From an uncultured Atopobiaceae bacterium (GTDB lineage Bacteria > Actinomycetota > Coriobacteriia > Coriobacteriales > Atopobiaceae), in contig CAMYZR010000118.1 in the NCBI GenBank assembly GCA_947303905.1, positions 1 through 5,617 of the forward strand: a DNA stretch of 5,617 nt, in the 5' to 3' direction. Positions 1 to 4,721 of the stretch are shown here, in pieces (position 1 is the first letter of the stretch; every line of letters starts with the position of its first letter). The notes beneath the pieces were generated by a model that was not told the DNA's origin, ran no database searches, and saw nothing but the letters and a program-made list of their open reading frames with translations. The translations under genes and the position numbers were made by a program.

Positions 1-421
1 GCAGGTTGTTCGCTGCGCCGATGGCGTGGAAGTCGCCGGTGAAGTGCAGGTTGATGTCCTCCATGGGGACGACCTGGGCATAGCCGCCGCCAGCGGCGCC
101 GCCCTTGACGCCAAACACGGGGCCCAGAGACGGCTCGCGCAGGCAGAGCATCGTCTGGCGACCGGTGAGGTTCATGGCGTCGGCGAGGCCCACCGACGTG
201 GTGGTCTTGCCCTCGCCCGCGGGGGTGGGGTTAATGGCGGTAACGAGAATGAGCTTTGCCCTGCTGGGCATGTCCTTCATTGAGTTGATGTCGACCTTGG
301 CCTTGACCTTGCCGTAGTGCTCGAGTTGGTCCTCGGTGAGGCCCGCCTTTGCGGCGACCTCAGAGATGGGCAGCATCGTCGCTTCCTGTGCGATCTCGAT
401 GTCGCTCTTGTATTCTGCCAT
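1..421 (-). CDS. fhs: Formate--tetrahydrofolate ligase, N-terminal part (cut by window edge)
   Basis: This cytoplasmic enzyme joins formate to tetrahydrofolate using ATP, giving 10-formyl-THF for purine, formyl-Met and serine/methyl synthesis or acetogenic-type carbon flow. Reading the minus strand from the ATG at 421 gives 140 uninterrupted codons to base 2; the family is usually about 555 residues, so roughly three quarters lies outside the window. Visible marks are the N-terminal SDIEIAQEA segment (residues 6-14), the ATP-binding P-loop TPAGEGKTT (66-74), LREPSLGPVFG (94-104), and the family signature GGGYAQVVPMEDINLHFTGD (111-130). The start at 421 is chosen because AAGGAG lies 7 bases upstream and the protein begins where the family normally begins. 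An in-frame ATG at 481 would add 20 residues but has only a weak ribosome site. It follows the MFS gene on the same strand after 359 bases and probably has its own promoter there. Identification is very secure. Confidence 0.97.
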   Translation of the reverse strand, partial: MAEYKSDIEIAQEATMLPISEVAAKAGLTEDQLEHYGKVKAKVDINSMKDMPSRAKLILVTAINPTPAGEGKTTTSVGLADAMNLTGRQTMLCLREPSLGPVFGVKGGAAGGGYAQVVPMEDINLHFTGDFHAIGAANNL

Positions 422-428
422 CTGCGCT

Positions 429-434
429 CTCCTT
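429..434 (-). promoter_or_regulatory. Ribosome binding site of fhs
   Basis: AAGGAG on the minus strand lies 7 bases before the ATG at 421. It favours that start over the in-frame upstream ATG at 481, which is preceded only by CAGGGTG. Confidence 0.8.
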
Positions 435-508
435 TTGTCCGGGTCTTTCGCGCGTTTGCCGATAGCCCCATTGTCACCCATCACGCACCCTGCTTGCATA
501 ACACTCTT

Positions 509-535
509 GGATTGGGCTGTGCAAAACCCCAATCC
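509..535. promoter_or_regulatory. Perfect dyad, candidate operator or RNA hairpin (fhs-proximal)
   Basis: GGATTGGG (509-516) is perfectly complementary to CCCAATCC (528-535) across an 11-base spacer. It sits about 90-115 bases upstream of the fhs ATG. There is no T-run on either side, so a terminator is unlikely. The arms suit a dimeric regulator site or a hairpin in the fhs leader. Its sister dyad at 614-640 has the same arm and spacer lengths. Confidence 0.5.
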
Positions 536-613
536 TTCAGAAACTCTCGACAGCTGATGGCCCAAAATCTTCGTTTTCAGCGTATAGGGAACCGTTGGGC
601 GTTCATATACTCA

Positions 614-640
614 AATCTGGGCATGTTTTGTACCCAGATT
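614..640. promoter_or_regulatory. Perfect dyad, candidate operator or RNA hairpin (fhs-distal)
   Basis: AATCTGGG (614-621) is complementary to CCCAGATT (633-640) across an 11-base spacer. It shares the pattern TGGGC-N10-CCCA with the dyad at 509-535. The two centres (522 and 627) are 105 bp apart, ten helical turns, so proteins bound to both would face the same side of the DNA. The bound factor is unknown. Confidence 0.5.
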
Positions 641-683
641 CCGTCATTTTGTCGGGCCGCCTGGCGCATCTCACGTAATAGCA

Positions 684-730
684 GCGCCGGGCCGCTTCGC
701 AACGTCGAAACGTCACAAGCGACCCGGCGC
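684..730 (-). terminator. Long GC-rich hairpin downstream of the MFS gene (probable non-canonical terminator)
   Basis: The 14-base arms 684-697 and 717-730 pair with a single non-Watson-Crick position. In minus-strand RNA that position is a U-G wobble; in plus-strand RNA it is a C-A mismatch, so the fold belongs to the minus transcript. Further pairing inside the loop (ACGU on both sides of UUCG) continues the stem with one bulged base. The hairpin starts 50 bases after the MFS stop codon. No U-tract follows, so it may act as an RNA 3'-end stabiliser or a Rho-assisted stop rather than a classical intrinsic terminator. Confidence 0.5.
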
Positions 731-780
731 AAAGCCGTCAGTTTTGCCCAACCTCCAGCTGTGGACAGGCGTCACGAACC

Positions 781-2004
781 CTACGCGGCAGTCTCCGCAC
801 GATGCGCGTACACATACAGCATGGACGCCACGGCAGCACCCAAGCAGACCAGCAGCACGATGATGGGCAGCACGTAGCCGCCGGAGAAGTCGTACATGAA
901 GCCGACCACCGAGGAGAAGATGGCGTTGGCAAAGTTGCCCGCAAGGCTGATGGTGGGATAGGTCTTGTCGTAGTTGGCGACACCAAAGGCGTCGCGCGTG
1001 ATCATGGTGATGGCCACGGTGCCCAGCGAGTAGCACAGGCCGCACAGGGCCGCCGCCACGATGAGCATCTGGGGGCTGCGCAGGATCAGCAGCATGACCA
1101 GCGACGCCGCGACGACCGCCGCATAGATCAGCGTGGAGATGCGGGTGCCCAGGCGGTCGATGAGCGCGCCGAGCACGATCTTGCCCAGGCTGTTGGCCAC
1201 CATGGAGGCGGACAGCATCGAGGCTCCCAGCGCCGCGCCAAAGCCGTAACTCTCGGCCATACCGGGGAAGAACTGCGGGATGGAGGTCACCGCGGTGGCA
1301 AGAACCGCATAGCCGATGACCGCGCCGAGGAGGATCATGCTCACCGGGGCTGCGGCCGCAGTCGCGGCGCTCGTCCCGGCCTTGGGCTCGTCCGTCACGG
1401 TGCCGGCACCAAGCGCCTCGAGCCCTGCCGTGGCGGGGTCGAGCGAGGGCAGCAGCAGGATGGCGGGAAGGTTGAGCAGTGCAGTGAAGGCGGCGATGGC
1501 GACGTATCCCATGCGCCAGCCCACGCCGCTGATGATGCCATTGATGATCGGCGAGAAGAGCGCGCCCGCAAGGCCGCTGCAGGCCATGGCGATGCTCGAC
1601 GCCAGGGCGACGTTCGTCACAAACCAGCGGTTGATGACCGAGGTGACAAAGACGAAGCCAATCATGCCGGCAGCCAGGCCGCGCACGACGCAGAGCGCGT
1701 ACATGGGCATGACGCCCTGGCAGAACGAGAAGCCCACCGTAGCGGCCGCATTGACAACCGTCGCGCCAATGAGCAGCGGCTTCAGGGTCTTCTCGGTGAG
1801 CAGGCGCGGGGCGATCATGCCGCCGAAGGCAAACGAGATGTTGGTGATGGTGAGCATGAGGCTCACCTGGCCACGAAGGACCCCGAACTCCTCCGATACG
1901 GGGGTGAAGAACAGTCCGGCAACGTTGGTCACCAGGCCCACGCCCGACGCCAACAGGCCGCACATCGCCACGACCACAAGCAAGTGCCTACCCGAGAGCT
2001 TCAT
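781..2004 (-). CDS. MFS transporter, oxalate/formate antiporter-like (substrate unknown)
   Basis: A 407-residue inner-membrane carrier with twelve hydrophobic segments, roughly 8-32, 47-69, 76-95, 100-122, 132-155, 163-186, 221-245, 256-280, 290-308, 311-334, 350-371 and 377-400. A hydrophilic central loop (187-220) separates the two six-helix halves, and the length is typical of the major facilitator superfamily. GALIDRLGTR (279-288) is the classic MFS loop motif with D and two R; the equivalent in the first half (about 61-71) is degenerate. RWF (126-128) followed by GLAGALFSPI (144-153) and GWRMGY (162-167) matches the usual layout of the oxalate/formate antiporter and monocarboxylate branch. 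The start at 2004 has GGGAGGG just upstream; an in-frame ATG at 2076 has no ribosome site and adds an unlikely 24 residues. The fhs gene downstream makes formate or another small carboxylate an attractive but unproven substrate. MFS membership is firm; the subfamily is moderately supported. Confidence 0.9.
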   Translation of the reverse strand: MKLSGRHLLVVVAMCGLLASGVGLVTNVAGLFFTPVSEEFGVLRGQVSLMLTITNISFAFGGMIAPRLLTEKTLKPLLIGATVVNAAATVGFSFCQGVMPMYALCVVRGLAAGMIGFVFVTSVINRWFVTNVALASSIAMACSGLAGALFSPIINGIISGVGWRMGYVAIAAFTALLNLPAILLLPSLDPATAGLEALGAGTVTDEPKAGTSAATAAAAPVSMILLGAVIGYAVLATAVTSIPQFFPGMAESYGFGAALGASMLSASMVANSLGKIVLGALIDRLGTRISTLIYAAVVAASLVMLLILRSPQMLIVAAALCGLCYSLGTVAITMITRDAFGVANYDKTYPTISLAGNFANAIFSSVVGFMYDFSGGYVLPIIVLLVCLGAAVASMLYVYAHRAETAA

Positions 2005-2007
2005 AGT

Positions 2008-2014
2008 CCCTCCC
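2008..2014 (-). promoter_or_regulatory. Ribosome binding site of the MFS gene
   Basis: GGGAGGG on the minus strand ends 3 bases before the ATG at 2004. It fixes the start there and excludes the longer frame that opens at 2076. Confidence 0.75.
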
Positions 2015-2118
2015 AAATGAGTCCCAGCATATCCAATTAGATGATACACAAGAAAATGGCATCCCGCGACATACAATCACGCGGATTCGTCTACTTGGAC
2101 TCCTGGTGGGGCGGCGAT

Positions 2119-2168
2119 GGGCGATGGGGCCCCTAAGGTCGCTATGGCGGTAATCGCGGGGATCGCCC
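2119..2168 (-). repeat. Weak inverted repeat downstream of the radical SAM gene
   Basis: GGGCGAT (2119-2125) pairs with ATCGCCC (2162-2168). CCCC (2130-2133) pairs inward with GGGG (2158-2161), leaving a GGGG bulge on one arm. It begins about 10 bases past the radical SAM stop codon on the minus strand. It has no T-run, so it may be a weak terminator or only GC-rich coincidence. The rest of the 173-base gap (2005-2177) holds the AT-richer upstream region of the MFS gene, where no clear promoter could be assigned. Confidence 0.25.
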
Positions 2169-2177
2169 TCAGAGGGT

Positions 2178-3068
2178 TTACCTCAACCTGCCCTCGGCAC
2201 CTTTTGACGGATGCGAATCGAGGACCTCGCACGGGATCTCCGCCATGCCCCTGCGCAATCTGGCGAGCAAGGCGGCCTTGTCGCGACCGAGCAAGCCCTG
2301 TACGGGCACCGGGTTGGAGACGTGCAGTCCAAAGAAGACGCAGTCATCGAGCGTGAGGCCCTCCAAGAAGGCAATCTCCTCCTCGAGGTACTGCCCGAGC
2401 GTGCACTCCTCGAAAGCCCCCTGCTCCACCAGGCGGACGAGCGGCGTGCCTGGGTCCACGTGCAGGGGCGACACGAAGATGAGCGTGGGGCGCGCCTCGT
2501 TCACGAGCGCAGCGTTGGCGGCCGCATGCTCGGCGATGCGCGAGGGACCAGCCGCCGCGTTGATGATGTTGACGTTGAAGGTGAGCCCCGCCGCATGCAG
2601 GCGCCTGAACTGCTCGCGAGCGGTGGCCACGTCGAAGCCCTTGTTCTTGAAGGCCAGCTCGTCGTCGAGCCCCGACTCCACGCCGATGTTGATGTCGGCG
2701 TACCCCTTGGCGGCGAGCATGGCCAGCTCGTCGTCGGTCTTTGAGACCACATTGGGGATGCGCGCATAGCAGCCGATCGATTCCACATAAGGCAAGGCCT
2801 CGTGAATCATGTCGGCGATGTTTGCCAGCTCGTCCGCCGAGAGGCAGAAGGCGTCACCGTTGACCAGAAAGACGCGCCGAGCGTACGTGTAGTCGCGTGC
2901 GGCCTCCGCCAGATCCTCCACGATTTCCTCCAGAGGAGACACGGAGAACGGAACGGAGCGATACATGCTGCAGAACGTGCAGGCGTTATGGCTGCAGCCG
3001 CGCGTCACCTGCAACAGCAGCGAGTATGCCTCATAGGGCGGGCGGAAGGTCATGCCGTCGTAGTGCAT
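2178..3068 (-). CDS. Radical SAM protein with CX4CX2C cluster motif, function unknown
   Basis: A 296-residue soluble enzyme that should bind a 4Fe-4S cluster and cleave S-adenosylmethionine to a radical. The cluster cysteines are C25, C30 and C33 in TRGCSHNACTFCSMY (22-36), a CX4CX2C arrangement rather than the usual CX3CX2C. Other core landmarks are the LVNGDAFCL strand-turn (69-77) and NIGVESGLDDEL (127-138), typical of the Elp3/MiaB-like radical SAM barrel that contacts SAM. No B12-binding, SPASM or TRAM domain is visible; the C-terminal third (about 200-296) is short and lacks another cysteine cluster. The start at 3068 is supported by AGAGGAG 5 bases upstream. It lies 46 bases after the 5-formyl-THF cyclo-ligase stop, so the two are likely cotranscribed. 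The substrate is unknown; relatives are often labelled generically as Fe-S oxidoreductases. The family call is firm and the function is open. Confidence 0.92.
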   Translation of the reverse strand: MHYDGMTFRPPYEAYSLLLQVTRGCSHNACTFCSMYRSVPFSVSPLEEIVEDLAEAARDYTYARRVFLVNGDAFCLSADELANIADMIHEALPYVESIGCYARIPNVVSKTDDELAMLAAKGYADINIGVESGLDDELAFKNKGFDVATAREQFRRLHAAGLTFNVNIINAAAGPSRIAEHAAANAALVNEARPTLIFVSPLHVDPGTPLVRLVEQGAFEECTLGQYLEEEIAFLEGLTLDDCVFFGLHVSNPVPVQGLLGRDKAALLARLRRGMAEIPCEVLDSHPSKGAEGRLR

Positions 3069-3114
3069 GGTAACTCCTCTTGGACGGGTGCCTTCATGGT
3101 AGCGCAGCTACGGG

Positions 3115-3723
3115 CTACGAGGGCCCAACCCTTACCGTGCGCCCCTCCGTCACCACGACGCGCACGGGCAGGTCATGCGCGTCGATGATGCCCTCGGCAC
3201 TCAGGTCCTGGCTCCAGGTGGCCTCCCTGCAGAGGCCTACCGAGACGCCATCGAACGTGGCCAGGAACGTGTCGTAGAAGCCGCCGCCATATCCGAGACG
3301 ATAACCCGCCACATCGAAGGTGAGCCCAGGGACTATGGCAATCATGCGCTCACCTGTGCCGAGGAGCTGCTCGTTTGCAGCGTCGGGCATTGGCTCCTCG
3401 ACACCGAGCTTGCTGCGCACGAGCGCATCGAAGCTCGTCACCCGATACCAGCGCATCTCGTGGGTGCCGGGCACGCACCACGGCAGGGCCACCACCTTGC
3501 CGGCGTCCCAGGCGGCCTGGATGATGCCGCGGGTGCGCACCTCGGGGCCAAAGTCCAGGTAGGCAAGCAGCACCTCCGCCTCGGCAAACTCGGGTAGGGC
3601 GAGCACGTTGGCCTCGATGCCCGCATCGGCACCGGCACGGCCATCCTCCCCCAGCTCGCGACGCAGCCGCTTGAGATGCGCCCGCAGCTCGCGCTTGCGC
3701 TCGTCAATCGTTGCATCGCCCAT
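3115..3723 (-). CDS. 5-formyltetrahydrofolate cyclo-ligase
   Basis: A cytoplasmic enzyme of 202 residues, the normal family size, converting 5-formyl-THF to 5,10-methenyl-THF with ATP and so returning a dead-end folate to the one-carbon pool. The basic N-terminal helix (KRELRAHLKRLRREL, 10-24) fits the ATP-contacting start of the family. LGVEEP (106-111) and the strong signature GYRLGYGGGFYD (140-151), the phosphate/folate-binding glycine loop, identify it; the HDLPV segment near the end (183-187) is also usual. The start at 3723 has GGGAGG 8 bases upstream. It heads the minus-strand block and is followed 46 bases later by the radical SAM gene. The divergent Nudix gene starts 97 bases away on the other strand. 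Its pathway link to fhs, three genes downstream, is clear, but the wide gaps between make one long operon uncertain. The E. coli homologue is known as ygfA/fau. Confidence 0.95.
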   Translation of the reverse strand: MGDATIDERKRELRAHLKRLRRELGEDGRAGADAGIEANVLALPEFAEAEVLLAYLDFGPEVRTRGIIQAAWDAGKVVALPWCVPGTHEMRWYRVTSFDALVRSKLGVEEPMPDAANEQLLGTGERMIAIVPGLTFDVAGYRLGYGGGFYDTFLATFDGVSVGLCREATWSQDLSAEGIIDAHDLPVRVVVTEGRTVRVGPS

Positions 3724-3820
3724 GGTTACTGCCTCCCTGATTTCCTTCCTCGATAGTACACTCTGTCATATGAATGGCGACAGCGCGGGCTACATGCCAT
3801 GCACAGAGACGAGGACTCCC
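3724..3820. promoter_or_regulatory. Divergent control region between cyclo-ligase and Nudix genes
   Basis: These 97 bases must carry the start signals of both divergent genes. It is the most AT-rich part of the neighbourhood. TACTAT on the minus strand (3753-3758) is the best minus -10 candidate for the cyclo-ligase, but no good -35 box lies at the right distance. No confident plus-strand promoter was found. Confidence 0.3.
3811..3815 (+). promoter_or_regulatory. Ribosome binding site of the Nudix gene
   Basis: GAGGA lies 5 bases before the ATG at 3821. The other in-frame ATGs at 3770 and 3794 lack a comparable purine-rich site, so this decides the start. Confidence 0.6.
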
Positions 3821-4426
3821 ATGGACGTCGAAGCCATCAGACAAGCGCTTGATAGCCAGTTTCCACAGCAGCATGGCGCAGCCGTGCTCATCCCCCTCGT
3901 CCAGACGGATGAAGGACCGGCCATCGTCCTCGAGGTCCGTGCGAAAACTCTCGACGTCCAGCCCGGAGAGGTTTGCCTGCCGGGAGGCGGCATCGAGCCG
4001 GGAGAGGATCCGCGCGACACCGCGATTCGAGAGACCTGCGAGGAGCTGCTTGTCTCGCCCACGCAGATTGAGATGCTGGGCAAGCTTGGCACTTTCGAGG
4101 GACCTGGCGGTAGAAGCCTCCACGCCTTTGTGGGCGAGCTCACTGGATACGAAGACAGCTTCTCCCCCGACGAGGTCGACCGCACGTTCACCCTTCCCGT
4201 AGCGTGGCTCGTCGAGCACGAACCAGAGGTCTATCAGGTATCCCTAGAGCCTCGCTATCCCGCAGACTTCCCCTGGGAACTCGTCCCCGGAGGCAGAGAC
4301 TATCCCTGGCGCGCCCGAGCCAATGACGTCCCCTTCTATCGCGGCACCGACCCACTCGTGTGGGGCGCCACCGCGCGGGTGCTCCGATGCTTCGCCGCCC
4401 TTCTGCGCACTGGATGTGACGGGTGA
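3821..4426 (+). CDS. Nudix hydrolase, CoA pyrophosphatase-like
   Basis: A 201-residue soluble hydrolase of the Nudix superfamily, which cleaves nucleoside diphosphates linked to another group. The Nudix box runs from G56 to V78: G56, E62, R70-E71, then the metal-binding pair E74-E75. The position normally held by glycine after EE is leucine (L77). Upstream, R40 and A41 with QPGEVCLPGG (47-56) follow the CoA-specific NudL/YeaB pattern, and DPLVWGATARVL (177-188) near the end is also typical of that group. The likely reaction is CoA or acyl-CoA cleavage to phosphopantetheine and 3',5'-ADP. The frame stays open upstream to 3608, but that part is antisense to the cyclo-ligase; the start at 3821 is chosen for its GAGGA site. 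The stop lies inside a 13-bp tandem duplication, and a palindromic element begins within 45 bases. Nudix membership is firm; CoA specificity is likely. Confidence 0.88.
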   Translation: MDVEAIRQALDSQFPQQHGAAVLIPLVQTDEGPAIVLEVRAKTLDVQPGEVCLPGGGIEPGEDPRDTAIRETCEELLVSPTQIEMLGKLGTFEGPGGRSLHAFVGELTGYEDSFSPDEVDRTFTLPVAWLVEHEPEVYQVSLEPRYPADFPWELVPGGRDYPWRARANDVPFYRGTDPLVWGATARVLRCFAALLRTGCDG

Positions 4427-4440
4427 CTGTGACGGGTGAC
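4415..4440 (+). repeat. Perfect 13-bp tandem duplication over the Nudix stop codon
   Basis: TGTGACGGGTGAC occurs at 4415-4427 and again, identically, at 4428-4440. The first copy encodes the last residues and the TGA stop of the Nudix gene (4424-4426). The second copy is untranslated. Confidence 0.9.
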
Positions 4441-4454
4441 AGGTCGCTACCACA

Positions 4455-4566
4455 TCACGCGCCCCGAAGAAAAGTGCGCACTTTACGAAGGTTATTCGGA
4501 CTCTTCCAGAAGGAGTCCGAATAGTCGCGCTAAAGTGCGCACTTTTCGGAGCAGTTCGCGCAGGCC
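4455..4566 (+). repeat. Nested palindromic repeat element, copy A
   Basis: The 69-base core (4474-4542) reads GTGCGCAC-N11-TATTCGGA-N15-TCCGAATA-N11-GTGCGCAC. In this copy the outer arms are a perfect 17-bp inverted repeat (4469-4485 with 4531-4547), and each arm contains the perfect 14-bp palindrome AAAGTGCGCACTTT. The inner arms are 11 bp (4493-4503 with 4513-4523). The flanks TCACGCGCCC (4455-4464) and GAGCAGTTCGCGCAGGCC (4549-4566) recur beside copy B, so the repeated unit is about 112 bases. With the duplication before it and the lipoprotein promoter after it, this element fills most of the 295-base gap between the Nudix and lipoprotein genes. Confidence 0.85.
4469..4547. terminator. Candidate terminator formed by copy A
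   Basis: The outer 17-bp and inner 11-bp stems can fold into one long hairpin starting 42 bases after the Nudix stop. The outer 3' arm ends in TTTT on the plus strand, and the mirror arm gives TTTT on the minus strand. It could stop transcription in either direction and insulate the lipoprotein gene from the Nudix gene. Confidence 0.5.
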
Positions 4567-4648
4567 TCGAACGCCGCCGCCAAAGCTGCTTCCGATTGCG
4601 CGCGCTGACGTGGAACCCTACGATTGCGTTATGAAGGGTTTGTGACAT

Positions 4649-4678
4649 GCGACAAAGTCCCTCCGACAGTCGTATTAG
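4649..4678 (+). promoter_or_regulatory. Possible sigma-70-type promoter of the lipoprotein gene
   Basis: GCGACA (4649-4654) and TATTAG (4673-4678) are 18 bases apart. Each matches four of six consensus positions. The -10 box lies about 45 bases before the lipoprotein ATG and after the copy A hairpin, a sensible place for an independent promoter. Confidence 0.35.
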
Positions 4679-4705
4679 GGATAAGACCAGCACAGGCCCT
4701 AAGAA

Positions 4706-4715
4706 GAGAGGAAGG
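4706..4715 (+). promoter_or_regulatory. Ribosome binding site of the lipoprotein gene
   Basis: GAGAGGAAGG lies 6-15 bases before the ATG at 4722. It supports that start over the in-frame ATG at 4647, which would bury the signal peptide behind 25 charged and polar residues. Confidence 0.75.
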
Positions 4716-4721
4716 TTTGCC

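Larger units (their letters stand above)
422..780. other. 359-base intergenic and leader region between MFS gene and fhs
   Basis: No credible gene lies here. The stretch holds the fhs ribosome site, two dyads (509-535 and 614-640) and a long hairpin (684-730). TTGGGC or its complement GCCCAA also recurs at 512-517, 560-565, 595-600 and 746-751. I found no convincing sigma-70 promoter: the best minus-strand pair is TTGCAC with TTATGC, 17 bases apart, overlapping the fhs-proximal dyad, and both boxes match the consensus poorly. I looked for a ZTP or THF riboswitch, expected in front of some fhs genes, and did not find the conserved core on the minus strand. Confidence 0.5.

Noticed and set aside
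421..481. Longer fhs starting at the in-frame ATG at 481
   Set aside because: It would add 20 polar, charged residues not seen in the family, with a poor ribosome site. The ATG at 421 has AAGGAG at good spacing.
642..680. Possible ZTP (pfl) riboswitch: GCCGCCTGGCGC near fhs
   Set aside because: The match is on the plus strand, away from fhs, lacks the exact CCGCCTGGGC core and has no upstream partner domain. The minus-strand leader has neither half.
713..1963. Minus-strand open frame of 416 codons overlapping the MFS gene in another frame
   Set aside because: Its low-complexity His/Arg/Gly composition is typical of an out-of-frame reading of a GC-rich gene. The frame 781-2004 has all the family features.
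802..2040. Long plus-strand open frame of 412 codons opposite the MFS gene
   Set aside because: It is the antisense shadow of the GC-rich transporter gene. Its translation is rich in His, Arg, Gly and Asp with no domain, while the minus strand gives a clean 12-helix MFS protein with a ribosome site.
3608..3820. Nudix protein starting at 3608
   Set aside because: The extra 71 residues are Arg/Ser-rich and lie antisense to the start of the cyclo-ligase gene. No family member carries such an extension.
4493..4617. Minus-strand open stretch encoding GLRELL and ending TAA within copy A
   Set aside because: No ATG, GTG or TTG start with a ribosome site was found in frame before the element. It is kept only as a possible relic in the findings.
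4647..4721. Lipoprotein gene starting at 4647
   Set aside because: It would place 25 charged residues before the signal peptide, and it lacks a ribosome site; 4722 is preceded by GAGAGGAAGG.
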